DNA from: Xanthomonas codiaei
Lineage (GTDB): Bacteria > Pseudomonadota > Gammaproteobacteria > Xanthomonadales > Xanthomonadaceae
DNA: 45,749 nt
Direction of reading: 5' to 3'
Assembly (NCBI RefSeq): GCF_002939785.1
Contig: NZ_MDEC01000038.1
Span: 1-45,749, forward strand
Positions 7,330 through 15,132 of this stretch are shown here, piece by piece. Position 1 is the stretch's first letter. Every line of letters begins with the position of its first letter. Position numbers and translations under genes: made by a program. The notes under the pieces were generated by a model. It worked only from the letters and a program-made list of their open reading frames with translations. It did not search any database and had not been told where the DNA came from.

Positions 7330-9048
7330 CTACAGCGAGAATCCCAGCAGCACCGGATCGTGATCGGAGCTGCGCCACGGGCCGGGCAGGTTGCGCTTGG
7401 CATAGCCGGCGTCGTCCATCGCATCGGCGTTGACATGCCATTCGACCGCGCCACGCAGCTGCTTGGCCATTGCCGGGCTGAGCAAGGCATGGTCCAGGCG
7501 CCCGCTCATACCGTCGTAGACGTAGCTGTAGGGCTGCTTCACCCCGGCCACTGCAAACGCGTCCTGCCAGCCGCTGGCGCGCAGGCTGCGCATCGGCGTT
7601 TCCATCGCATACGCATTGAAGTCGCCCAACAGCACTGCCAGCTTGGTCTGCGCGCCAGTGGGGTCGGTTTGCAGCCATTGGTGCAGGCGCTTGGCCGATT
7701 CGGTGCGGGTGGCGTTCCAGCAGGCCTGGCCGTCGTGCTGGTCGGCGTCGGCGCCGCTGGCGTTGCCGCAGCCCTTGGATTTGAAGTGATTGGCGACCAC
7801 CACGAACGTCGCCCCGCGGGTGCTGTGAAATGCTTGCGCCAGCGGGACCCGGCTATGGCCATCGAACGGTCCGCCGGTCAGCGTGGCCGGCTTGCCGACC
7901 GGGGTGAGCTGGCTGCTGCGGTAGATGATGCCGACCCGGATCGCATCGTCGCCGGGGCCACTGCCGGTATCGACGAAGCGCCAATCCTTGTCGGTACCGG
8001 CGGCGTTGAGCGCAGCCACCAGTTGCGCCACCGCGGTGTCGCCGTCGTTGCCATCGTTTTCCAGCTCCATCAACGCGGCCACATCGGCGCGCAACGGCAC
8101 GATGGTGGCGACCAGCTTGGTCAGCTGCGCCTGGAACTGCTCGGGCGTGCGGGCGCCGCGCTTGGTCGGGAAACCGCCGCCGCGGCCATTGCCGTTGAAG
8201 AAGTTCTCCAGGTTGAACGAGGCGATGCGCAGATCCCCGCCCACCTGCGGCGCCACCGCGGCCGGCATGGCCGGCAGGGTCAGCGGAGCCAGCACCTGGA
8301 TGCGGTACTGCCCGTCGTAGCGCTGATCGACGATGCCATCGACCGATTTGAGCAGGCTGCCGCTACGCAGCACCGCATCGGCGGGCAGGTAGGACACCGT
8401 CCTGGGGTTGCGTCCGTTGCGGGCGTCGTCCAGCAACACCCGGCGACGCGCGTTGTCCGCCTCCACCTGGGCGAACGCCGGCGTGCCAGCCGCGGCCAGC
8501 TCGGTCGGCTGCCACAACCGCCCGCCGAAGCCGGCAATCAGTTCACCGTAGGTGTCCAGCCGGTCGCTGCCGTTGAGCGTCAGCGCCGCGATGCGCACAT
8601 GCTCGCCTTCCAGCGCCTCCCAGTTGGCGGGTGGCCCGCTGAGCATGCGCACCGGCACCGGCTGGCCACTGGCGAGCCGCTCGATGCTGCTGGCGTCCAT
8701 GCTGGTCAGGCTGGCCTGATCACCGGCCGACACTTCGCGCACCGTGCCGACGATGCGCACGCGATCGCCCACACTCACCTGCGCATCGCCGGCGCCGGTG
8801 ACGAACAGCCCATGCGAGCGCCGCGGCTCGAAGCCGGGCTGCTGCACGAACAGGCCAGCCAACCCGACGCGCGTATCGGCAGTGACGATGCCCTCCACCT
8901 CCACCACGCGGCCGTCGTACGGGCTGCGGCTGTCTTCGCCCTGCACGTCGGCGATCGAGAGCCGCTGCGCGGCGCCATCGGCGGCGCTGCACAGCAGTGG
9001 AGCCAGTAGACCGACCAGACCGAGCACAACCAGCGGGCGAGGCGACAT
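7330..9048 (-). CDS. Secreted ExeM/NucH-type nuclease (EEP superfamily)
   Basis: This 572-residue protein begins with a signal peptide ending near LLCSAADGA. The first half is a beta-rich region with OB-like stretches such as VSVGDRVRIVGTV. The second half is an endonuclease/exonuclease/phosphatase domain: LRIASFNLENFF, MELENDG, ANHFKSKG, LGDFNAYAMETP and a terminal SSDHDPVLL carrying the catalytic His. Relatives are extracellular nucleases that degrade DNA for phosphate or during biofilm turnover. GGAG precedes the ATG. An intrinsic-terminator-like hairpin sits only about 35 bases upstream of the start. Confidence 0.88.
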   Translation of the reverse strand: MSPRPLVVLGLVGLLAPLLCSAADGAAQRLSIADVQGEDSRSPYDGRVVEVEGIVTADTRVGLAGLFVQQPGFEPRRSHGLFVTGAGDAQVSVGDRVRIVGTVREVSAGDQASLTSMDASSIERLASGQPVPVRMLSGPPANWEALEGEHVRIAALTLNGSDRLDTYGELIAGFGGRLWQPTELAAAGTPAFAQVEADNARRRVLLDDARNGRNPRTVSYLPADAVLRSGSLLKSVDGIVDQRYDGQYRIQVLAPLTLPAMPAAVAPQVGGDLRIASFNLENFFNGNGRGGGFPTKRGARTPEQFQAQLTKLVATIVPLRADVAALMELENDGNDGDTAVAQLVAALNAAGTDKDWRFVDTGSGPGDDAIRVGIIYRSSQLTPVGKPATLTGGPFDGHSRVPLAQAFHSTRGATFVVVANHFKSKGCGNASGADADQHDGQACWNATRTESAKRLHQWLQTDPTGAQTKLAVLLGDFNAYAMETPMRSLRASGWQDAFAVAGVKQPYSYVYDGMSGRLDHALLSPAMAKQLRGAVEWHVNADAMDDAGYAKRNLPGPWRSSDHDPVLLGFSL

Positions 9049-9468
9049 CGAACGACTCCATCAAGGGTGGACTAAATACAAACGCCGCCCGAAAGGCGGC
9101 GCGTGACAACGAAAGCGCGGAAACAGGCTAGCAAACCGCGATGAAGTGACGCCAGGCGGAATCTCCACACGAGCGCGAGGCAACGGCGTCGCGCCTGGTC
9201 GCTCGAGCCTGCACCACCGTCTGCGATCACCACGCCCGCTCTGGCGAACAACAGCCAGGCCGCTCGGCCAGGCAATGCAGCGCAACTGCAGCCCTGTTCC
9301 CCAGGCTCCCCGCCGGCCGGGGGCTTAGAGCGGCCAACAAAACGTAGCGAGCGGTCGTCAGCTGGGTGCGGACGGCGCGGAGGAACCGCAGTGTACGAGT
9401 GGTACATGCCGATTCCGAGCACCGACCGCGCCCGCCTGGCGGCCGCGCAGTCGTTTTGCTAGCTGCTC
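9049..9468. other. 420-bp intergenic region before the nuclease gene
   Basis: It contains the terminator-like hairpin at its left end and the large inverted-repeat element at its right end. The roughly 220 bases between (9102-9324) hold no recognisable gene. I compared this part with 6S, SRP and RNase P RNA motifs from memory and saw no match. Confidence 0.6.
9083..9101 (-). terminator. GC hairpin with T-rich tail just upstream of the nuclease gene
   Basis: Read on the minus strand, CGCCGCC-TTTCG-GGCGGCG is followed by TTTGTATTT. This is either the terminator for leftward transcription from the cytochrome gene or an attenuator in the nuclease leader. The ATG comes about 35 bases later. Confidence 0.6.
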
Positions 9469-9470
9469 TT
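9325..9470. repeat. Dispersed inverted-repeat element, copy A
   Basis: This is an approximately 146-bp imperfect palindrome. The left arm starts TTAGAGCGGCCAACAAAACG and the right arm, read in reverse complement, starts TAAGAGCAGCTAGCAAAACG. The arms stay alignable for about 50 bases, around a loop that holds a small inner palindrome (GTGTAC/GTACAT). A diverged second copy lies at 22445-22580. The outer end supplies the TAA stop of the cytochrome gene. Confidence 0.8.
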
Positions 9471-9987
9471 ACTTCAGATTGCCCAGCATCCAGTCGACGG
9501 TGGCACGCACCTGCTCTTCGGTCAGCGCCGGGTTGCCGCCCTTGGGCGGCATGATGCCGCCATCCGGGCCGGTGTAGCCCTCGATCGCGTGCTTGTACAA
9601 GGTGTCCTTGCCCTGGGCGATGCGCGCATCCCAGTGCGCGTGGTCCAGCGTCGGTGCCTTGCCCACACCGGTGGTGTGACAGGCGGTGCAGAGGTTGTCG
9701 TAGATGGTCTTGCCGTCGGTGGTGCCGCCGTAGGCGGACTGCGACGCCGCCTTGGCCAGCGCTGCGGCCTGCGCTGCGGCCTGCGCGGCCGCACCGGTGG
9801 TGCCCGCGTAGACGGCGCCGGCCGGCGCGATGCGTTGCTGCACGCGTTTGGCGGCAGTGGGTGAGACCTCGTCGGGAATGGCACGTTGCAAATAAGCTGC
9901 CAGGGCGATCAGCCCCAGGGTGATCACCACCAGTAAACCGATCACCATCGAGAATTTTTTCAGGAACTCGAGGTCGTAATTCCGCAC
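9469..9987 (-). CDS. Membrane-anchored cytochrome c5 family protein
   Basis: This 172-residue c-type cytochrome probably carries electrons to terminal oxidases from the periplasmic face of the inner membrane. One N-terminal membrane helix (about 12-33) anchors it. An Ala/Gln-rich linker (about 60-86) follows, then the heme-binding CTACH (100-104) and an axial Met in GGIMPPKGG (Met146). The start is GTG 9987 (reading VRNYDLEFL), with a GGGGTGAG ribosome site. The open frame continues far upstream, but that part is antisense to other sequence and low in family features. The TAA stop lies in the end of the inverted-repeat element. Confidence 0.88.
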   Translation of the reverse strand: MRNYDLEFLKKFSMVIGLLVVITLGLIALAAYLQRAIPDEVSPTAAKRVQQRIAPAGAVYAGTTGAAAQAAAQAAALAKAASQSAYGGTTDGKTIYDNLCTACHTTGVGKAPTLDHAHWDARIAQGKDTLYKHAIEGYTGPDGGIMPPKGGNPALTEEQVRATVDWMLGNLK

Positions 9988-10189
9988 GCGCTCACCCCTG
10001 GCTGTTGGTCGAAGACCTCTGCTAGCGCCGGAGTATAGAGCACAGTTCAGGCCAGTCTGACCAGCGTGCATGACAGTTTCGCCTCCGATGTGCGCTGCAC
10101 CCCCGGTGGGCTGGCGCTGCTGTCGGCATCCACGCTCGCGCCCGCTGGAGAATTGCCGCAACGCCGCATACGCGCATTGGTCTGCATTG

Positions 10190-10211
10190 TGGGAATTGCG
10201 TATCATTCCCA
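10190..10211. promoter_or_regulatory. Putative Fur box
   Basis: TGGGAATTGCGTATCATTCCCA, given here as its arms TGGGAAT and ATTCCCA around a TGCGTATC-type centre, lies about 60 bp upstream of the DUF4198 gene. GCGTATCATT cores of this kind are frequent in Fur-controlled promoters. Iron repression of the next four genes is inferred. Confidence 0.65.
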
Positions 10212-10269
10212 ACAACACTCGGCGGCGCGGATCTCGCCTCGCCGGTCCCGCCCTTGAGGAGTCGCCGCC

Positions 10270-10914
10270 ATGAAGTCCTTCCTGCTGTCCTGCCTGGCTT
10301 TGGCCAGCATCAGTCTGTCCGCCCAGGCCCACGAAATCTGGATCGAGCGCGATGGCAGCGGCCCGGTACGCATCTACTTCGGCGAGCCGGCGCAGGAAAC
10401 CCTCGACCACGGCCATGACGAGATCAAGCGCGTGGTCAAGCCGAGCGTGTTCGGCACCGCCGGCAAGGCCGGCGCCCTGCAGCGCGGCAGCGAGTTCCTG
10501 ACCGCGCCGTTGTCCGGCAGCGGCGATGCCTGGCTCAGCGACGACAGCGTGTTCGAACCGTGGAAGGGCGAAGCCGGTGGCTTCGAGACCGTGAGTTATT
10601 ACGCACGTGCCGGACGCGCCACCACCTCGGCCAAGCTGGATCTGGAACTGGTTCCCACCACTGCCAACGGCAACACGCTCACCGTGATGTACCGCAACAA
10701 GCCGCTGCCCAAGGCCGAAGTCACCGTGATCGACCCGCAGAAGTGGCAGAAGACGCTGACCTCCGATGCCAAGGGCCAGGTCACCCTGCCGACGCTGCGC
10801 CCCGGCCGCCACATCCTGGTGGTCAACACCAAGGAACCGGTCAAGCGCGAGATCGCCGGCAAGCAGGTCACGCTGGTGCACCACATCAGCACGCTGACCT
10901 TCCAGGCCGAGTAA
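10270..10914 (+). CDS. DUF4198 periplasmic protein (iron-operon associated)
   Basis: This 214-residue exported protein has a clean signal peptide cut after SLSAQA. The mature form begins HEIWIE, and the early His-Glu-Ile-Trp is the hallmark of DUF4198 proteins. These are often found beside metal and siderophore uptake genes. The C-terminal part (about 130-190) reads as an Ig-like beta domain with GKAEV-like and DAKGQVTLPTLRPGRH segments. GAGGAG precedes the ATG. It opens a four-gene operon behind a Fur-like box. Its precise role is unknown. Confidence 0.85.
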   Translation: MKSFLLSCLALASISLSAQAHEIWIERDGSGPVRIYFGEPAQETLDHGHDEIKRVVKPSVFGTAGKAGALQRGSEFLTAPLSGSGDAWLSDDSVFEPWKGEAGGFETVSYYARAGRATTSAKLDLELVPTTANGNTLTVMYRNKPLPKAEVTVIDPQKWQKTLTSDAKGQVTLPTLRPGRHILVVNTKEPVKREIAGKQVTLVHHISTLTFQAE

Positions 10915-10936
10915 CGGCTGCCACGCCGTTCCCCGC

Positions 10937-11245
10937 ATGACGACCGCCGCCCGACCGCTGGCCTGGTTCAAACGCCCCTGGCTGGGCGTGCTGTCGCGCA
11001 CCCTGGCCGCCATCTTCGGCGGCTATGCGCTGGCCAGCGCCACCAATCTGGTGCTGGCGCTGGTACTGCCGATGCCGCGCAGCGAGGCGGTGTTGACCAG
11101 CATGCTGCTCGGCATCGTGGTGTGCGCCTGCGCGCCGCTGTGGGCATTTTCCACCGCCAGCCTCTGGCGCGCCTGGGCCGGCATCGCGGTGCCGGCGGCG
11201 CTGCTGTTCGCGCTGGCCGCGTGGCTGCAACGAGGCGCGGCATGA
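10937..11245 (+). CDS. Small membrane protein, DUF3649-type iron-uptake protein
   Basis: This 102-residue protein has about three membrane helices and matches the small membrane protein that usually precedes PepSY-type siderophore reductases. It starts 22 bp after the DUF4198 gene without a clear ribosome site and overlaps the next gene by ATGA. Translational coupling is therefore likely. Confidence 0.75.
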   Translation: MTTAARPLAWFKRPWLGVLSRTLAAIFGGYALASATNLVLALVLPMPRSEAVLTSMLLGIVVCACAPLWAFSTASLWRAWAGIAVPAALLFALAAWLQRGAA

Positions 11246-12867
11246 AGCAGGGGTTCCGCCAGTCGATGGCCTGGCTGCACACCTGGACCGGCCTGCTGGT
11301 CGGGTGGGTGCTGCTGCTGATCTTCATGGGCGGCACCGCCAGCTATTACCGCGACGAAGTCAGCCGCTGGATGCGCCCGGAGCTGCCCACCACCACGGTG
11401 AGCACGGCCACCGCGCTGCGCAGCGCCGAGCAGTACTTGCAGACCCATGCGGCCGATGCGCTGAGCTGGAACATCAGCTTGCCGGATGCACGCACGCCGG
11501 TGGTCAGCATGTACTGGCAGAATCCCGCGCCCGCCGACGGCAAACCTGCCGGACGCCGGCAACTGTACGGCAATGCCAACATCGACCCGGCCACCGGAAA
11601 GGAAATCGCCGCGCGCGACACGTTGGGCGGCGAATTTTTCTATCGGCTGCATTTCGACCTGCATTACGTGCCGGTCGTGTGGGCGCGCTACATCGTGGGG
11701 TTCTGCGCGATGTTCATGCTGGTGGCCATCATCAGCGGCGTGATCACCCACAAGAAGATCTTCAAGGACTTCTTCACCTTCCGCCCGGGCAAGGGCCTGC
11801 GCTCGTGGCTGGATTTCCATAATGTCAGCGCGGTGACCGCGCTGCCGTACCACGCGATGATCACCTACACCGGCATCGTGACCTTGATGTTCATGTACCT
11901 GCCATGGGGCATCAAGGCCCGCTATGCAGGCGATGAAATGCGCTTCTACGACGAGTCGGCCAACCGCGTGGCCGACTCGCGGCAGGCGGCCGGCACGCCG
12001 GCGCGCCTGCTGCCGCTGGAGCAGTTCGCAGAGCGTGCGCGCCGCGACCTGCACGGTGCCCAGATCGGCAACGTGGCGGTGTCGCTGCCCAACGATGCGC
12101 ATGCCGCGGTCGGCGTCAGCCAGGTCGCTGCCAGGCTCTCCAGCAACGCGCCTTCCATCCTGTACGACGGCATCACTGGCCAACCCCTGCAACGCAGCGG
12201 AGCGCCCGGTGGTGCCAGCGAAACGCGCGGGGTGATGGTGGGCCTGCATATCGCCCACTTCGCCGGCCCATGGCTGCGCGTGCTGTTCTTCGGCTCCGGC
12301 CTGCTGGGCTGCCTGATGGTGGCCAGCGGCGTGGTGATGTGGGCGGTGAAGGAACGGCCCAAGCATCTGAAGGCCGGGCGGATAGGATTCGGCCTGCGCC
12401 TGGTGGATGCGCTCAACATCGGCACCGTGGCCGGCTTGCCGATCGCCTTCGCCAGTTTCTTCTGGGCCAACCGGCTGCTGCCGGTGGCGCTGGACGGGCG
12501 CGCGGCGATGGAGGCGCATGTGTTCTTCGCCGCCTGGGCGACGGCGCTGCTGGCAGCCTTCGTGTGGCCGCGGCGTGCGATGTGGAGCTGGCAGCTGTAT
12601 CTGGGCGGCGCCTTGTTTGCGCTGGTGCCGCTGCTCAACGCGATCACCACCGATGTGCATCTGGGCGTGACGCTGCCGGCCGGCCAATGGATGCTGGCCG
12701 GGGTGGACCTGGTGTGCCTGGGGCTGGGCCTCTGCCTGGGCATCGCCGGCTGGCGGCTGCAGCACTGGACCGCGCCTCAATCGGCGGCTGCACGCCGCCA
12801 CCGCGCGGCCGCGGTGCCTGCCGCGCCTGCGCCGCAGAGCCGCGTGCCGGTGCAGGAGGGCGCATGA
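11242..12867 (+). CDS. PepSY-associated membrane protein (siderophore/ferric reductase-like)
   Basis: This 541-residue protein has the PiuB/FoxB-like layout. A first helix contains HTWTGLLVGWVLLLIFMGG, followed by a periplasmic PepSY region. Conserved membrane His residues occur in LHFDLHYV, WLDFHNVSAV, YHAMITYTG and VGLHIAHFAG, and further helices fill the C-terminal 180 residues. Members are thought to move electrons across the inner membrane to release iron from siderophores. The start ATG overlaps the upstream stop and the stop overlaps the next ATG, so the three genes form a tight unit. The C-terminal tail (about 515-541) is Ala/Pro/Arg-rich and probably cytoplasmic. Confidence 0.85.
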   Translation: MKQGFRQSMAWLHTWTGLLVGWVLLLIFMGGTASYYRDEVSRWMRPELPTTTVSTATALRSAEQYLQTHAADALSWNISLPDARTPVVSMYWQNPAPADGKPAGRRQLYGNANIDPATGKEIAARDTLGGEFFYRLHFDLHYVPVVWARYIVGFCAMFMLVAIISGVITHKKIFKDFFTFRPGKGLRSWLDFHNVSAVTALPYHAMITYTGIVTLMFMYLPWGIKARYAGDEMRFYDESANRVADSRQAAGTPARLLPLEQFAERARRDLHGAQIGNVAVSLPNDAHAAVGVSQVAARLSSNAPSILYDGITGQPLQRSGAPGGASETRGVMVGLHIAHFAGPWLRVLFFGSGLLGCLMVASGVVMWAVKERPKHLKAGRIGFGLRLVDALNIGTVAGLPIAFASFFWANRLLPVALDGRAAMEAHVFFAAWATALLAAFVWPRRAMWSWQLYLGGALFALVPLLNAITTDVHLGVTLPAGQWMLAGVDLVCLGLGLCLGIAGWRLQHWTAPQSAAARRHRAAAVPAAPAPQSRVPVQEGA

Positions 12868-13199
12868 ACGTGCTGCTGTTGCTGGCGCTGAATTTTTCCG
12901 GCTTCGCCGCGTTATGCCTGGCGATGGAGAAGCATCAGCACGAGGTGCGTGGTCGCGGCCTGGGCACTGCGCGCACGCGTCAGTTGCTGGTGGTGGGCTG
13001 GCTGCTGTTGCTGTTCACCTTTGGCCTGGCCGTACACGCGCAGGCCTGGGGCATCGGGCCGGTGCTGTGGCTGGGCAGCCTGACCGCGGCCGCTGCCGTG
13101 CTGGCACTGTGGCTGCTGCCGTATCGGCGTGGCCTGATCCTGCCGGCGGCACTCATCGCGCCGGTGCTAGCGGGCATGGCGCAGCTGCTGGCAGGTTGA
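12864..13199 (+). CDS. DUF3325 membrane protein
   Basis: This 111-residue protein has about four short membrane segments. It starts MNVLLLLALNFSGFAALCLAM and then has a short cytoplasmic loop with EKHQHEVRGR. It fits DUF3325, the usual last gene of PepSY iron-reductase operons. It overlaps the upstream gene by ATGA. The function is unknown and presumably accessory to the reductase. Confidence 0.75.
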   Translation: MNVLLLLALNFSGFAALCLAMEKHQHEVRGRGLGTARTRQLLVVGWLLLLFTFGLAVHAQAWGIGPVLWLGSLTAAAAVLALWLLPYRRGLILPAALIAPVLAGMAQLLAG

Positions 13200-13401
13200 G
13201 CCCATCGCGATGGCGTCACGGCCTTGGTGGCGTTGTGCCGGGATGCTCAACGCCTGTACATGCTTGCCCTCGCTGTGCGGACGGACACGCCAGGCAATCG
13301 TCCAAGCTTGGATTGCGGCGTACTGGTCGCAGCGCAGCTGCAGATGCCACACGCGATCGTCGGCACGCACCTGCAGCTGCGGTGCATGCGACGCGCAACG
13401 G

Positions 13402-13929
13402 CTACATCGCAGTCGGCGGGTCGCCCCAGCTGCGCCCATCGCGTGGTAGGCGGCCGTCATCGAGCACGCGCAGCACCTGTTCGGGCTGCAGCATGTCCAG
13501 AAACAGCGCCACGTTGACGCCATCCGGCAATGCCATGCTGGGGAAGATCACCCCGGGAACCTGCGCCTCGCGCAGCAGGTCGCCAAGCACCCAGCTCACC
13601 GGTTCGACCTTGTTGACCAGGGCCTTGCGCCAATCGTCGGTCCAGTCGGCCCACAGAGCGTCCCAGCTGGCATCGAGCAGGCGCAGGTCGGCCAGCGCCG
13701 GAAGCTGCGCGGCATAACTGACCAACGTAAACGGCGGCAGGAACGGCGCAGCCTGCGCATATTCGGCCGCTGCGGTGTCCAGCTGCAGCGACAGGTACAG
13801 CGCCGGCTGGCCGAAGCGACTGAAGCGCCCGCCCGAGCGTGCAGCACCGGCGCCACTCAACGGCTCGGCGGCCCAGCGCGGGGTGAAGGCGCGATACAGC
13901 GTGCAGTGCGCCGGGGCGCTCAGCTTCAA
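13402..13929 (-). CDS. RES-domain toxin
   Basis: This 175-residue protein has the RES signature: Arg13 in TLYRAF, GGRFSRFGQPALYLSL (about 33-48), Glu56 in AAAEYAQ, and a Ser in IFPSMALPDGVNV. RES toxins degrade NAD+ and are paired with an Xre/MbcA-type antitoxin, which lies immediately upstream. The proposed start is TTG 13929, overlapping the antitoxin's TGA stop as TTGA. The open frame extends far upstream without a stop, but that part lies antisense or out of frame to the antitoxin and has no RES features. Start certainty is moderate; family assignment is good. Confidence 0.82.
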   Translation of the reverse strand: MKLSAPAHCTLYRAFTPRWAAEPLSGAGAARSGGRFSRFGQPALYLSLQLDTAAAEYAQAAPFLPPFTLVSYAAQLPALADLRLLDASWDALWADWTDDWRKALVNKVEPVSWVLGDLLREAQVPGVIFPSMALPDGVNVALFLDMLQPEQVLRVLDDGRLPRDGRSWGDPPTAM

Positions 13930-14300
13930 CCAGCCGCTCCGGCGGCCACGGTGCGCAGGTAGGTCAGCGCATCGTCGGTGCGGCCCTGCTTGACCACTTC
14001 GAGCAAGGTGGCGAATTCGAATGCGGGGATCGGGGTGTTCTTCAGATGGAAGACCAGCTGGCGCTCGTCCGGCTGGAGTTGCGCCATGGCCACCAGCAAC
14101 CGCGACAGGTTGCGCAACAGATCCTGCACGCGCGGGCTTTCCGGATGCACGCGCAGGCTGTTGCGGTGTACGCCGGCCAGCTCGGCCAACTCCTGCTGCG
14201 ACAGCTCCAGCAGGCCGGCCATGGCCGAAGGCGACAGGATCGTGCGATCGGGCGCGCGCAACCGCTCGGTCAGGGACAGGGGATTGAGGACGGCGACCAT
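13926..14300 (-). CDS. Xre/MbcA/ParS-type antitoxin
   Basis: This 124-residue protein has an N-terminal helix-turn-helix (LSQQELAELAGVHRNSLRV, about 32-50). The C-terminal toxin-binding domain runs from about residue 55 (VQDLLRNLSRLLVAM) to the end and contains NTPIPAF, usual in this family. It should neutralise the RES protein and repress the operon. The ATG at 14300 follows a promoter region with direct repeats. The longer frame (from 14354) would read through those repeats. Confidence 0.85.
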   Translation of the reverse strand: MVAVLNPLSLTERLRAPDRTILSPSAMAGLLELSQQELAELAGVHRNSLRVHPESPRVQDLLRNLSRLLVAMAQLQPDERQLVFHLKNTPIPAFEFATLLEVVKQGRTDDALTYLRTVAAGAAG

Positions 14301-14322
14301 GGGTGTGCTCGGACAGGGAACG

Positions 14323-14341
14323 TGCACAGTATATGCACAGT
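14323..14341. promoter_or_regulatory. Direct-repeat operator of the RES-Xre module
   Basis: TGCACAGT is repeated exactly with an 11-bp period (14323-14330 and 14334-14341), one helical turn, 23 bp upstream of the antitoxin start. On the coding strand the spacer makes a TATACT -10-like box, so binding here would block transcription. Confidence 0.6.
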
Positions 14342-14386
14342 CCTGCGCATCCATCCAGCATAGTGTGGCGCCCGGTCAGTGCAGTG

Positions 14387-15004
14387 TCAGATCGGCTGAC
14401 TTGCCCCCACTGCACGCAAGCAGAAGCCGCAGATCGCTTCCACCAGCTGTTCTCCCTGCTGCGGGTCGCCGCGACTGGGCGCGATCGGCCCAACCAGAGC
14501 TTCGGTAAAGGCGCCGACGATGCAGGCCGCCGCCGCATCCAGAGACTGTTCGGGAAATTCTCCGGCCGCCACGCCTTCAGCCAGCAGCTGCCGAAACACC
14601 TCGCCGAACAGGCGGCGACCCCGGATACGCTCGGCGTCCACCTCGCTTTCCACCGGCTCGGCAATAAAGGCATAGGCCAGTGCCGGCCCGGCCAGCGCGC
14701 GCCGTACGAAGGTGGCGATGGCACCGCGCAGGCGCTCGCTCGCTGGGGCCTGGGTGCTGGCAATTGCGCGCAGGATGGTCATCTCACGCTGCACGGCGGC
14801 GTTCAAGACTTCCACGAAAAGCTCGGCTTTGGACGGGAAATGCCGATAAATCTGCCCGGTTGAAACGCCGGCGGCGGCCGCCACTGCCGTGATCGGGGCA
14901 TTGCGGTAGCCGCCCTCGGCAATCAGCACCCGCGCCGCCTGCAAGATGCGTTCGCGATTGCCGGCCAGGCGTTCTTCCATCAGGGCGGAGCGTCGATAAG
15001 CCAT
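14387..15004 (-). CDS. TetR-family regulator of the leucine/isovalerate operon
   Basis: This 205-residue regulator has a TetR helix-turn-helix at about residues 38-66 (APITAVAAAAGVSTGQIYRHF). It diverges from the isovaleryl-CoA dehydrogenase gene across 128 bp with palindromes between. Branched-chain catabolic operons in beta- and gammaproteobacteria are often controlled by such a divergent regulator (LiuQ of the TetR family, or LiuR of the MerR family). An acyl-CoA ligand is likely but inferred. Confidence 0.83.
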   Translation of the reverse strand: MAYRRSALMEERLAGNRERILQAARVLIAEGGYRNAPITAVAAAAGVSTGQIYRHFPSKAELFVEVLNAAVQREMTILRAIASTQAPASERLRGAIATFVRRALAGPALAYAFIAEPVESEVDAERIRGRRLFGEVFRQLLAEGVAAGEFPEQSLDAAAACIVGAFTEALVGPIAPSRGDPQQGEQLVEAICGFCLRAVGASQPI

Positions 15005-15018
15005 GGTGTGATTCTGGG

Positions 15019-15041
15019 TTCAATAGTTGAATTTTAGTTCA
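15019..15041. promoter_or_regulatory. Putative TetR operator in the divergent region
   Basis: A perfect palindrome, TTCAATAGTTGAA (15019-15031), overlaps a second inverted repeat, TGAA-N6-TTCA (15028-15041). Both lie 15-37 bp upstream of the tetR start and about 92-114 bp upstream of the dehydrogenase. The position fits repression of both genes. Confidence 0.6.
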
Positions 15042-15132
15042 CTTTTTTGTCGCAGACCGCTAGGCTGCCCACATCCGCCGCGCGGCCCGCCCGCTCCCAC
15101 CCGGCACGTCCCGATCCCTGTGGAGTTGCTGC

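Noticed and set aside
7285..9009. A 574-codon open frame opposite the secreted nuclease gene
   Set aside because: It is antisense to a gene with clear motifs, rich in His/Gln/Arg from GC-rich reverse codons, and has no recognisable domain.
9102..9324. A structured small RNA such as 6S RNA upstream of the nuclease
   Set aside because: Hairpins are possible, but I could not match the sequence to 6S, SRP, RNase P or tmRNA motifs.
9469..11013. A 514-residue fusion ending in cytochrome c5
   Set aside because: The upstream part is antisense to the DUF4198 gene. A GTG with a good ribosome site gives the normal cytochrome length.
13402..14763. A single 453-residue protein covering toxin and antitoxin region
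   Set aside because: Only its C-terminal 175 residues look like a protein family (RES). The rest is out of frame with the Xre antitoxin and the TetR gene.
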